This document shows, one piece after another, positions 43,336 to 51,448 of a stretch of 64,000 nucleotides of DNA. The notes under the pieces are model-generated. The model worked only from the letters and a program-made list of their open reading frames with translations, searched no databases and was not told the origin of the DNA. Both the position numbers and the translations under genes were made by a program. This DNA is from Terriglobia bacterium (GTDB taxonomy: Bacteria > Acidobacteriota > Terriglobia > Terriglobales > Acidobacteriaceae). Numbering within the stretch: position 1 is the first letter of the stretch; the number at the start of each line of letters is the position of its first letter. Location of the stretch: the NCBI GenBank assembly GCA_020073215.1, contig JAIQFO010000001.1:186001-250000 (forward strand), written 5' to 3'.

Positions 43336-43533
43336 TCATCCGCCCCCGACGAAATGGACGATCTCCAGGCGATCTCCATCGTGCAGTCGAGTCTGTGGCC
43401 ATTGCTCACGCGAGACGATCTGGCGGTTCAGTTCAATCGCCACGCGGTCGGCCTTCATGCCGAGTTGCTCGACGAGCGCGCTCAGAGTTTCGGCGGAAAA
43501 AATCTGGCTCTCGCCATTGATGGTTAGGTTCAT
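43336..43533 (-). CDS. thiS: Sulfur-carrier protein ThiS-like
   Basis: A 65-residue ubiquitin-like protein (MNLTINGESQIFSAETLSAL...) ending in the required Gly-Gly (VHFVGGG), which is adenylated and loaded with sulfur for thiazole synthesis. The middle VAIELNRQIVSREQW, then LHDGDRLEIV, is the standard ThiS pattern. The start at 43533 is preferred over 43563 because the extra ten residues are not family-like. No other thi genes are adjacent. Confidence 0.88.
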   Translation of the reverse strand: MNLTINGESQIFSAETLSALVEQLGMKADRVAIELNRQIVSREQWPQTRLHDGDRLEIVHFVGGG

Positions 43534-43653
43534 GACGTCAATTCTCGCATTTCGTATTCGCATTTTGCAGCCTCTGGAGCCCCGGGAAAAGCGGAAACAA
43601 TGGCGAATCGAGAGTTGCGGCCAGCGCAGGCACTGCCGAGCAGCGCTCGGCTT

Positions 43654-43680
43654 GGACGGGCGAGGGCGCCCGTCCCCACA
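43654..43680. repeat. Short variant-B repeat hairpin
   Basis: GACGGGCGAGGGCGCCCGTC: one hairpin of the variant-B family between thiS and the hypothetical gene to its right. Confidence 0.6.
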
Positions 43681-43689
43681 CGGGCAACT

Positions 43690-44301
43690 CTAGCTGGCGG
43701 CGCGCAACTGGAACTTGCGAGTGGCGGTTCGTCCGGCAAAACTTGCTTGCACGATGACCGAAGAATCGTGGAGCGACTTCTCATCCACCTGAACGCCCAT
43801 TTCGGCGTTGCCGTTGGCGTCAGTGAGGACCTGCGCGTAGTAAGGCGCAGCGTCGGGCCGGGTGAAGCGGAGCGTGAGGCGCGCGCCTGCGGCGGTGGCG
43901 CCTCCGTCGGTGACTCGGATCTGCATGGTCAGAGCGCCGCCGGAATGCACGGACCCGGCGTTGACCCACTCGAGGTCAAGCTCCTTCACGGCCGCCAGCG
44001 TTTCCGGCGTTTCGCGCTTATCGAAGATGGAATCGAGCTTGCCGTCGCGGATGGCGTCCAGCACCTCGCGATGCAGTTCGCGCAGCATCTTCTCTCGATC
44101 CTGATCGTTATTGTTAGATCGGTTCGGAGAACCCGCTTCGCTGTCGGCCGCGCCCGAGCCATAGGGGATCGCGCGTTTCCCAATGCATCGTCCGCGCACG
44201 AAGACTTGCGTCTGCAGCAACTGCTCGCCTTCGCGCGCCTCGCTTTGCACGTGGTAGACGGTGTCTTCGTGTCGGATATCAGTATTAAAGCCAAAAATCA
44301 T
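43690..44301 (-). CDS. Hypothetical protein with Ig-like C-terminal domain
   Basis: 203 residues, no signal peptide. The N-terminal part (MIFGFNTDIRHEDTVYHVQS, EAREGEQLLQTQVFVRGRCI) is beta-rich and begins with a pattern common in acidobacterial proteins of this type. Residues 85-115 form a helix (LRELHREVLDAIRDGKLDSIF). The last 80 residues (LTMQIRVTDGGATAAGARLT ... VLTDANGNAEMGVQV) resemble an Ig/carboxypeptidase-regulatory-like beta-sandwich. It is divergent from nuoA. Function unknown. Confidence 0.65.
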   Translation of the reverse strand: MIFGFNTDIRHEDTVYHVQSEAREGEQLLQTQVFVRGRCIGKRAIPYGSGAADSEAGSPNRSNNNDQDREKMLRELHREVLDAIRDGKLDSIFDKRETPETLAAVKELDLEWVNAGSVHSGGALTMQIRVTDGGATAAGARLTLRFTRPDAAPYYAQVLTDANGNAEMGVQVDEKSLHDSSVIVQASFAGRTATRKFQLRAAS

Positions 44302-44374
44302 GCGGTTCAGGTTCTCCCCGGCCTGTCGAGAGGCTCCACAACATGAAACAGCTTGTTAAGAGACGCGCTTCGCC

Positions 44375-44403
44375 TTGACACTTCCGCCAGCCAAAACTAA
44401 TCT
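44375..44403 (+). promoter_or_regulatory. Sigma-70-type promoter of the nuo operon
   Basis: A perfect TTGACA (44375-44380), 17-base spacer, TAATCT (44398-44403). It ends 48 bases before the nuoA start and is the only good promoter in this divergent gap. Confidence 0.6.
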
Positions 44404-44451
44404 AGAACGTTTACTGTTGTGCTTGCCGCAAGATTATATATAGCTCCTCCT

Positions 44452-44847
44452 ATGCCGGACAATTACTTCGCTCGCTACCTGCCCCTTCTGATGCATTTCG
44501 GCATCGCCACGGCCCTGGCGAGCGCGATTGTGATCCTTTCGCAGCTCGTGGGCCAGCATAAGCCGGGTCGAGCTAAGGTTTCGCCCTACGAGTGCGGGGT
44601 TCAACCGATCGGCGACGCGCAGGGACGATTCTCCGTCAAGTTCTACCTGGTGGCCATGCTTTTCATCTTGTTCGACGTGGAAGCCGTTTTTCTTTACCCT
44701 TGGGCGGTCATCCTGCGGGAACTCAAGATGTTTGGTTTCTGGGAAATGATGGTGTACATCGGCATCGTGCTGGTCGGCCTCTTCTATGTGTGGAAAAAAG
44801 GCGTGCTCGACTGGGGACTGACCGCCGCCAAGCGGAGTGATTTCTGA
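44452..44847 (+). CDS. nuoA: NADH-quinone oxidoreductase subunit A
   Basis: A 131-residue membrane subunit of complex I with three helices. YECGVQPIGDAQGRFSVKFY and FDVEAVFLYPWAV carry the conserved loop and the acidic residues lining the quinone-site entry. ATG 44452 (MPDNYFARYL) is chosen; an alternative GTG at 44419 adds 11 residues. Its stop overlaps the nuoC start (TGATG). In typical operons nuoB follows nuoA; here it does not. Confidence 0.95.
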   Translation: MPDNYFARYLPLLMHFGIATALASAIVILSQLVGQHKPGRAKVSPYECGVQPIGDAQGRFSVKFYLVAMLFILFDVEAVFLYPWAVILRELKMFGFWEMMVYIGIVLVGLFYVWKKGVLDWGLTAAKRSDF

Positions 44848-45344
44848 TGCCGCTCGCTCCCCCCATCACCGATATCGAGCAGTTGAAGTCGCATCCCGCC
44901 CTGGGCCGATTGGTGGGATGGAATGCCTCGGTGGTCGAGGCGGTGAAGTTCGATCGCGACGAGCTTACGATCTGGATCGCGAAGGAATCGATTCGCGAGG
45001 CCTGCGCGATATTACGCGACTCCAGCGATTGCCCGTTCAACTATCTGGCCGACCTCACTTGCGTGGATTGGCATCCCTCGGAGCCGCGGTTTGAGGTCGT
45101 CTATCATCTGCTTTCGATTCCGACCAAGGAGCGGGTTCGGTTGAAAGTCCGCCTTGACGGGTCGAGCCCTGCGATTGAATCGGTCACATCGGTCTGGCCC
45201 TCGGCCAATTTCTATGAGCGCGAGGTGTTCGATTTGTTTGGCGTGCGCTTCACCGGACATCCCAACTTGAAACGGATCATGATGCCCGATGACTGGGAAG
45301 GCCATCCGCTGCGGAAGGACTACCCGGTGGAAGGTTACCGATAG
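44847..45344 (+). CDS. nuoC: NADH-quinone oxidoreductase subunit C
   Basis: The 30-kDa peripheral subunit of the Q-module, 165 residues. The signature near the C-terminus is FYEREVFDLFGVRFTGHPNL, then KRIMMPDDWEGHPLRKDYP. It docks on NuoD. It follows nuoA without a gap and precedes nuoD by three bases. Confidence 0.95.
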   Translation: MPLAPPITDIEQLKSHPALGRLVGWNASVVEAVKFDRDELTIWIAKESIREACAILRDSSDCPFNYLADLTCVDWHPSEPRFEVVYHLLSIPTKERVRLKVRLDGSSPAIESVTSVWPSANFYEREVFDLFGVRFTGHPNLKRIMMPDDWEGHPLRKDYPVEGYR

Positions 45345-45347
45345 CGC

Positions 45348-46565
45348 ATGACGCAATTCCGCCCTACTGTCGCTGAGCCTGGCCGGGAAACTACCTCGGG
45401 TGACCGCACTGTCGTCCTGAACATGGGGCCGCAACATCCCTCGACGCATGGGGTGCTGCGGCTGGTGCTCGAAATCGACGGCGAGACTATTGTGCGGCTT
45501 AGGCCAGAGGTCGGCTACCTGCACACCGGCATCGAGAAGACCTGCGAAGCCAAGTTCTACCAGCAAGTTGTTCCGCTCACGGACCGCATCGACTACCTCT
45601 GCCCCTTGACCAACAATCTCGCCTACTGCCTGGCAGTGGAGAAGCTGTTGGGGCTGGAGATTCCTCCGAAAGCGCAGTGGATGCGGGTTCTGATGAATGA
45701 ACTGACCCGCATCAATTCGCACCTGGTCTGGCTGGGAACGCACGCCATGGACCTGGGCGCGATGACGGTTTTCCTTTATTGCTTCCGCGAGCGCGAAGAT
45801 GTTCTGCGCTTTTTTGAGATGGTCAGCGGACAGCGGATGATGACGTCGTATTTCCGCATTGGCGGGCTGGCGCTGGAGCCGCCCCTGGGATTTTTCGAGA
45901 AAGTTAAGAAGTTCGCCGACCGCTTCCTTGGGAACGTGGATGAATATGAAGGGCTGCTGACCGGGAATCCGATTTTCGTGATGCGCACCAAGGGCGTCGC
46001 CCGCCTGGGGGCGGAGGATGCCATTGCTCTCGGCGCATGCGGTCCGACGCTGCGCGGCAGCGGGGTTGACATTGACCTTCGGCGCGATGCTCCCTACACG
46101 GGCTACGAAAATTTCAAGTTCAAGGTGCCGGTCCGCACCGAAGGCGACGTGTTCGCGCGATACATCTGCCGCGTCGAGGAGTTGCGCGAATCGATTGGCA
46201 TGGTGCAGCAGGCGCTCGCGGGAATGCCGGAAGGACCGATTAAAGCTGACGCGCCCAAGGTCGTGCTGCCTGACCGCGAGAAGATGAAGACCCAGATGGA
46301 AGCCCTGATCTACCACTTTAAGATCATCACCGAGGGCTTCACGGTTCCGGCGGGCGAGGTTTACCAGGCGATCGAATCGCCGCGCGGCGAGATGGGATAC
46401 TACATCGTCAGCGACGGAACGGCGAAACCATATCGCGTGCACATGCGCGGGCCGTCGTACGCGAATTTGCAGACGCTGGCCAAAATGTGCGAAGGGCAAC
46501 TGATTGCCGACGTGGTTGCGGCCATCGGTAGCATTGATGTGGTGCTAGGAGATATTGATCGCTAA
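45348..46565 (+). CDS. nuoD: NADH-quinone oxidoreductase subunit D
   Basis: The 49-kDa subunit, 405 residues, which with NuoB forms the quinone-reduction chamber. NMGPQHPSTHGVLRLVLEID near residue 25 contains the conserved histidines beside the quinone head group; GYLHTGIEK and RINSHLVWLG are further family motifs, and VVLGDIDR ends the chain as usual. It is separate from NuoC (not fused). It overlaps nuoE by one base (TAATG). Confidence 0.95.
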   Translation: MTQFRPTVAEPGRETTSGDRTVVLNMGPQHPSTHGVLRLVLEIDGETIVRLRPEVGYLHTGIEKTCEAKFYQQVVPLTDRIDYLCPLTNNLAYCLAVEKLLGLEIPPKAQWMRVLMNELTRINSHLVWLGTHAMDLGAMTVFLYCFREREDVLRFFEMVSGQRMMTSYFRIGGLALEPPLGFFEKVKKFADRFLGNVDEYEGLLTGNPIFVMRTKGVARLGAEDAIALGACGPTLRGSGVDIDLRRDAPYTGYENFKFKVPVRTEGDVFARYICRVEELRESIGMVQQALAGMPEGPIKADAPKVVLPDREKMKTQMEALIYHFKIITEGFTVPAGEVYQAIESPRGEMGYYIVSDGTAKPYRVHMRGPSYANLQTLAKMCEGQLIADVVAAIGSIDVVLGDIDR

Positions 46566-47047
46566 TGCGTTTCTCCGAAGAATTCGAGGCTCGGTTCAAC
46601 GAGATGCTTTCGCACTATCCGACTAAGCGCTCGGCGCTCGTCCCCACGCTGCTCTACGCGCAGGATGAGATCGGCAGTCTAAGCGATGAAGTGATCGCGG
46701 AACTGGCCGGGCGGCTGGATCTGACCGAACTCGAAGTCCGCAATGTGATCAGTTACTACTCCATGCTGACCACGAAGCCGCGCGGTAAGTACAACGTGCA
46801 GGTTTGCACCAACATCGCGTGCATGCTGCGGGGCGGGGAAGAAATTCTCCACCACTGCAAGAAGAAGCTGGGGATCGGCCACAAGGGCACAACGCAAGAT
46901 GGCTTGTTCTCGCTGGAAGAAGTGGAGTGCATCGGCGCGTGCAGTTGGGCTCCGGCGGTGCAGGTGAACTACGATTTTCATGAGAACCTCACCATCGAGA
47001 AAATGGACAAGGTTCTCGACGAGTACAAGAAGAAGGGAACGCAGTAA
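46565..47047 (+). CDS. nuoE: NADH-quinone oxidoreductase subunit E
   Basis: The thioredoxin-like 24-kDa subunit, 160 residues, holding one 2Fe-2S cluster through C81, C86, C122 and C126 (CTNIAC and CIGAC). It belongs to the NADH-oxidising N-module with NuoF. The helical N-terminus (residues 1-70) is standard. An 87-base gap with a perfect 20-base inverted repeat separates it from nuoF. Confidence 0.95.
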   Translation: MRFSEEFEARFNEMLSHYPTKRSALVPTLLYAQDEIGSLSDEVIAELAGRLDLTELEVRNVISYYSMLTTKPRGKYNVQVCTNIACMLRGGEEILHHCKKKLGIGHKGTTQDGLFSLEEVECIGACSWAPAVQVNYDFHENLTIEKMDKVLDEYKKKGTQ

Positions 47048-47068
47048 AAACGATTGAATCATTGAAAG

Positions 47069-47120
47069 ATTGAGTCATTGAATCATTTGGTGCCAGGTTC
47101 AAATGATTCAATGACTCAAT
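47069..47120. repeat. Perfect 20-bp inverted repeat between nuoE and nuoF
   Basis: ATTGAGTCATTGAATCATTT (47069-47088) faces its exact complement (47101-47120) across a 12-base loop. A degenerate direct copy (ATTGAATCATTGAA) lies at 47053. In the mRNA it would form a very stable AU-rich hairpin. It ends 14 bases before the nuoF start. Confidence 0.92.
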
Positions 47121-47134
47121 GGATAAATCACTCA

Positions 47135-48448
47135 ATGGCCGATTTGGTTTCCCATCCCGACGAGGTACGCGTGATCTCGAAGCGCTTTGGCCAGGGCGCT
47201 GCGAATATCGATCGTTATCTCGAACTGGACGGCTACAAGGCCGTGCAGAAGGCGCTCCCCATGCAACCGGACGCCATCATCGCCGAGGTGAAGAACTCCG
47301 GCTTGCGCGGACGGGGCGGCGCCGGGTTCAGCACGGGGATGAAGTGGTCGTTTGTTCCGAAACAATCGGCCAAGCCAAAGTATGTGCTCTGCAACGGCGA
47401 TGAGAGCGAACCCGGCACCTGCAAGGACCGCCTGATTTTCGAGCACGATCCACACACCGTGATTGAAGGCGCGATGATCGCCGCGCTCGCCGTCGGCTCG
47501 CACACGGCGTACATCTACATTCGCGGCGAGTATCGTTACCTGTCGGTGATCATGCAGAAGGCGATCAAGGACGCCTACGCCAAAGGATTCCTCGGCAAAA
47601 ACATTTTCGGTAGCGGATACGATCTTGACGTTTACTGGCACGGCGGCGCGGGGGCTTACGAAGTTGGCGAAGAATCGGCCCTCATGGAATCGCTCGAAGG
47701 CAAGCGCGGCATTCCCCGCATCCGGCCTCCCTTCCCCGCTGTAGTTGGACTGTGGGGCGGGCCGACGGTCATTAACAATGCGGAGACGCTCGCGGCTGTG
47801 CCGCACATCATTTTGGGTGGCGCGGATTGGTACGCGAAACTTGGTACGCCGAAGAACGGCGGAACGCGGTTGTTCTGCCTATCCGGAAACCTCAACAAGC
47901 CGGGCGTCTACGAACTTCCTATGGGCTACAACCTCAAGAAGATGATTTATGAGGTGGGCGGCGGCATTCCCAACGGACGCGGTTTGAAAGCGGTGGTTCC
48001 GGGTGGATCGTCCACGCCGGTGCTGCTGCCGGGGGAAATTGATATCGCCATGGACTTCGACTCGGTGGCTAAGGCGGGATCGATGCTTGGCTCCGGAGGC
48101 GTGGTGGTGCTCGACGATACGACTTGCATCGTCAAGTTTGCCCTGCGCACCATGAAGTTCTACCAGCATGAAAGCTGCGGCTGGTGCATCCCGTGCCGGG
48201 AGGGCACGGACTGGCTGAAGAAGACGCTGACACGCTTCCATGCCGGCGCGGGCGTGAAGAAAGATATCGACAACATCTACTACCTCGCGGAGAACATGCT
48301 GGGGAAAACATTCTGTCCGCTGGGAGACGCGGCGGCGATGCCCACTATGGCATTCGTGAAAAAGTTTCGAAAAGAATTTGAAGACCATTTGGATGGCAAG
48401 CCGTGCCGGTTCGAAAAGGTGGAAGCGGCAGAGCCAGCGCTAGTTTGA
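47135..48448 (+). CDS. nuoF: NADH-quinone oxidoreductase subunit F
   Basis: The 51-kDa NADH- and FMN-binding subunit, 437 residues from ATG 47135; upstream codons in frame are part of the repeat. NADH/FMN loops: SGLRGRGGAGFSTGMKWSF and YVLCNGDESEPGTCKDR. The N3 4Fe-4S cluster is held by ESCGWCIPCREGT (C-x2-C-x2-C) and a distal cysteine in KTFCPLGDAA. The RBS is not evident because of the repeat. A DinB-like gene, not nuoG, follows. Confidence 0.95.
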   Translation: MADLVSHPDEVRVISKRFGQGAANIDRYLELDGYKAVQKALPMQPDAIIAEVKNSGLRGRGGAGFSTGMKWSFVPKQSAKPKYVLCNGDESEPGTCKDRLIFEHDPHTVIEGAMIAALAVGSHTAYIYIRGEYRYLSVIMQKAIKDAYAKGFLGKNIFGSGYDLDVYWHGGAGAYEVGEESALMESLEGKRGIPRIRPPFPAVVGLWGGPTVINNAETLAAVPHIILGGADWYAKLGTPKNGGTRLFCLSGNLNKPGVYELPMGYNLKKMIYEVGGGIPNGRGLKAVVPGGSSTPVLLPGEIDIAMDFDSVAKAGSMLGSGGVVVLDDTTCIVKFALRTMKFYQHESCGWCIPCREGTDWLKKTLTRFHAGAGVKKDIDNIYYLAENMLGKTFCPLGDAAAMPTMAFVKKFRKEFEDHLDGKPCRFEKVEAAEPALV

Positions 48449-48467
48449 CGGAGATCGTACGGAGAGC

Positions 48468-49025
48468 ATGAACGCAATTCTACAAATGGCGAATGAGCAG
48501 ACAGTCGAGCGGCAGCTTCTGATCCGCCGTCTGCGGCAGAGTCGAGATTGCTTTGTCGGCTCGTTGGCCGATGTGCCAGAGGAGCTATGTCGCGTTCGGC
48601 CTTCCGACGATCGCTGGTCTGCGATCGATTGCGTGGAACATATAGTGATCGCGGAAATCGCCTGGCATGTCCGTCTCCAAGGTCGCCAACCCGTAATTGA
48701 ACCGATTGATCGAGCTAAGGACGAGTTTGTTAACCGGGTTGCGGATAGAACTGAGAAACGCTCTGCGCCAGAGCGAGCATGGCCCAAAGGCAGATACGCA
48801 ACGCTAGCAAAGGCAGCTCAGGAGTTCCGCGCAGCCCGGGCACGAACCATTGCCTTCGCTGAGCACACGAACGAAAACTTCCGCGGCTTTTCGGTGGAAC
48901 ATGCTTTGGGAGTACTCGACATTCACCAATTCCTGCTGCTGGCGGCGGCACACGCGGAATGTCATGCGAAGCAAATCGAAGAGATCAAAGCGAGTGCAGC
49001 CTATCGCGCCGCACTCAGGAAGTAA
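48468..49025 (+). CDS. DinB-superfamily protein inserted in the nuo operon
   Basis: 185 residues with the DinB four-helix-bundle pattern: LIRRLRQSRDCFVGSLADVP, WSAIDCVEHIVIAEIAWHVR, and HQFLLLAAAHAECHAKQIEE. Candidate metal-binding histidines are in CVEHI (helix 2) and AAAHAECHA (helix 4). DinB-like proteins are often thiol-dependent metal enzymes (bacillithiol/mycothiol transferases) or of unknown role. It sits, codirectional, between nuoF (19 bases before) and nuoG (10 bases after), so it is co-transcribed, but it is no known part of complex I. ATG at 48468; an internal ATG at 48486 is possible. Confidence 0.83.
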   Translation: MNAILQMANEQTVERQLLIRRLRQSRDCFVGSLADVPEELCRVRPSDDRWSAIDCVEHIVIAEIAWHVRLQGRQPVIEPIDRAKDEFVNRVADRTEKRSAPERAWPKGRYATLAKAAQEFRAARARTIAFAEHTNENFRGFSVEHALGVLDIHQFLLLAAAHAECHAKQIEEIKASAAYRAALRK

Positions 49026-49035
49026 TTAAGGATTC

Positions 49036-51402
49036 ATGGCGGACGTAAATCTTACTGTCGACGGAAAAAAGATCACGGCCCCCGCGGGCTCGCTGCTGAT
49101 CGAAGCCTGCAAGAGCGTGGGCATTGAAATCCCCTCGTTCTGCTATTACCCCGGACTCTCGCTGCAGGGCGCTTGCCGCATGTGCGTCGTGAAGATCGAA
49201 AAGATGCCCAAGCTGCAGACCGCCTGCACCACGACGGTTACCGAGGGCATGATCGTTGCGACCGACAGCGACGAGGTGCGCCAGGCGCGGAAGGCGATGC
49301 TCGAGTTGGTGCTTGGCAACCATCCTCTGGATTGCCCGGTGTGCGACGCCGGCGGCGAATGCGAACTACAGGACATGACGTTTGCCTACGGCGCCTCCGA
49401 ATCGAAATTCGCGGAGGCCAAGAACCACAAAGAAGAACAGCAGTGGTCTCCGGTGGTGTATTTCGATCGTCCGCGCTGCATCCTGTGCTACCGCTGTGTG
49501 CGCGTCTGCGGCGAAGGCATGGACGTTTGGGCGCTCGGCGTGCAGAACCGCGGTGTGAGTTCGATCATCGCGCCCAACCAGGACGACCATCTCGAGTGCG
49601 AAGAATGCGGCATGTGCATCGACATTTGCCCGGTCGGCGCGCTTACTTCCGGGGCTTACCGCTACAAGACGCGTCCGTGGGAAATGAACCACGTGGGCAC
49701 GATCTGCACGCACTGCGGGGACGGATGCAAGACCACGCTCGGCGTCCGACGTTGCGACACGGGCATGGAAATTGTGCGCGGCGACAATCGGGACAAGAGC
49801 GGCATCAATAACGACTTTCTCTGCATCAAGGGCCGCTATGCTTTCGACTTCGCGCATCACAAAGACCGCCTTACCGAGCCGCTGATCCGGAAGAACGGCA
49901 AGCTGACGCCGGCGACTTGGGAAGAAGCTTTTGAACTGATCGGCAAGCGGTTTCGGGAAGTTCGCGATCGCGATGGCGGGAGCGCGATCGGCGTGGTTGG
50001 GTCGAATCGCACGACCAACGAAGAAAATTATCTTCTGTCAAAATTTGCGCGGGTCGTGCTCCAGACCCATAACGTCGATCATAACCGCACCGCCGACTTC
50101 CCTGCCCTCGCGGCTGCGCTGCACGGCAAGCCTGGAAAAACGGCTGCTATGCGTGACGTGTTGACCGCACCCGCGATTCTGCTGATCGGCAACGACCCCA
50201 CGAATCAGCATCCGCTTCTGGCTTGGCAGATACGAACGAATGTCCGGTTGCGGCGCGCGAAACTTTACGTCATCAACTCCGCGCCTATCAAGTTGCGACG
50301 GCAGGCTGCGGGGTTCGGCTTGCTTCCAGCCGGCGCTGAAGCGAAAGCGGTCGCCTTCCTTGGCGGCGACGATTCCCTGCTCGATTCGCTGGTCGACTCC
50401 AAAACCAGCGGCAGTACAAACCGCGAAGCCTGGATCGCTCTGCGCGACAAAATCCGCGGCGAGCAGAACCTGGTCATCGCCTTCGGCTCCGAGCTGCGTG
50501 GTCCTGACATCGAGAAGCTGGTGAGTTTCGCTTCGACCTTGACCGGAGCGAAGCTGATCTGCCTGGGCGATTACGCGAATTCGCGCGGAGCCAGTGAAAT
50601 GGGGCTTTATCCCGACCTTCTTCCGGGATTCGAGCCCGTCGCCGGCGCGGCTAGATTCCAGCAGGAATGGGGCAAGTTGCCGTCTGAAAAAGGCCTGAGC
50701 CTTCCGGAGATGGTGGAAGCGGCGAAGGCCGGCAAACTCAAAGCACTTTATGTCGTGGGCTCCAATCCTGTGGGCCGCTTGGGCATTGATCCTTTTGTGT
50801 TCTCGAAGAGCTTTGTGGTGGTTCAGGATATGTTCCTCACCGAAACCGCCGCGCTCGCCGACGTGGTTTTGCCTGCGGCCAACGCGTACGAAAAAACGGG
50901 AACTTATACCAACACCTGCGGCGATCTGCAGCTGGTGAAGAAGGCGGGCGAAGTCACGAATACGAAGTCAGACTTCGAAATGATCGTCCGCATCGGCGAC
51001 GCCATGGGCTTCGACGTGCGCAGCCTGGTGCCCTTCGGGAGCGGCACGCATTCCGATATGGGGCAGACTCGCGGCGCGCAATCGGGCGAGGCGGATCGCC
51101 ACGCGGTGTGGCTCGAATCGCACAATCTGGAGCCGAAAATGACTCCGTTCGACCCCATGGCGATTCTGGATGAAATCCAGCGCGTGGTCGCGGGGTATGA
51201 CATTTCGCGGGTCAATCTGCTGGCGGGCAATGATCAGCATCTCGAAATTGCCAAGAGCGGTACGGGCGCGATCCAGAACCCCGAGCTGATTCTCCCGGCC
51301 AACGATGATTTGTTCAGCTCGGGCACGCTTGGAAGGTATTCAAAGACTTTAAATTCGGTTTACGAAAATAAATCCTCGGAATCTGAAGTTGCGGCTGACT
51401 GA
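49036..51402 (+). CDS. nuoG: NADH-quinone oxidoreductase subunit G
   Basis: The 75-kDa subunit, 788 residues. The N-terminal ferredoxin module (PSFCYYPGLSLQGACRMCVV) binds 2Fe-2S, then HPLDCPVCDAGGECELQD, CILCYRCVRVC and CEECGMCIDICPVGAL bind 4Fe-4S clusters. From residue 220 a molybdopterin-oxidoreductase-like region starts with ICTHCGDGCKTTLG, an extra C-x2-C-x3-C site found in some bacterial NuoG. The C-terminal catalytic part is non-enzymatic in complex I. Standard NuoG cluster motifs are complete, so it does not replace NuoI. Confidence 0.94.
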   Translation: MADVNLTVDGKKITAPAGSLLIEACKSVGIEIPSFCYYPGLSLQGACRMCVVKIEKMPKLQTACTTTVTEGMIVATDSDEVRQARKAMLELVLGNHPLDCPVCDAGGECELQDMTFAYGASESKFAEAKNHKEEQQWSPVVYFDRPRCILCYRCVRVCGEGMDVWALGVQNRGVSSIIAPNQDDHLECEECGMCIDICPVGALTSGAYRYKTRPWEMNHVGTICTHCGDGCKTTLGVRRCDTGMEIVRGDNRDKSGINNDFLCIKGRYAFDFAHHKDRLTEPLIRKNGKLTPATWEEAFELIGKRFREVRDRDGGSAIGVVGSNRTTNEENYLLSKFARVVLQTHNVDHNRTADFPALAAALHGKPGKTAAMRDVLTAPAILLIGNDPTNQHPLLAWQIRTNVRLRRAKLYVINSAPIKLRRQAAGFGLLPAGAEAKAVAFLGGDDSLLDSLVDSKTSGSTNREAWIALRDKIRGEQNLVIAFGSELRGPDIEKLVSFASTLTGAKLICLGDYANSRGASEMGLYPDLLPGFEPVAGAARFQQEWGKLPSEKGLSLPEMVEAAKAGKLKALYVVGSNPVGRLGIDPFVFSKSFVVVQDMFLTETAALADVVLPAANAYEKTGTYTNTCGDLQLVKKAGEVTNTKSDFEMIVRIGDAMGFDVRSLVPFGSGTHSDMGQTRGAQSGEADRHAVWLESHNLEPKMTPFDPMAILDEIQRVVAGYDISRVNLLAGNDQHLEIAKSGTGAIQNPELILPANDDLFSSGTLGRYSKTLNSVYENKSSESEVAAD

Positions 51403-51414
51403 GAACCTACGATC

Positions 51415-51448
51415 AACACCACGCGGACAAGAGTGTCCGCGCCACATG
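51415..51448. repeat. GCGGACA-AGAG-TGTCCGC repeat at the nuoG-nuoH junction
   Basis: A perfect 7-base inverted repeat (51423-51429 / 51434-51440) with flanks CACGC and GCCACAT. It ends in, or just inside, the start of nuoH, so the first NuoH codons may be repeat-derived. Confidence 0.6.

Noticed and set aside
45012-46499. A 495-codon frame antisense to nuoC and nuoD
   Set aside because: Same reason: it is a shadow of two clear complex I genes, with no ribosome binding site.
49036-51402. NuoG as a fusion that includes NuoI
   Set aside because: The ferredoxin motifs present are the normal NuoG set; the two CxxCxxCxxxCP motifs of NuoI are not duplicated in it.
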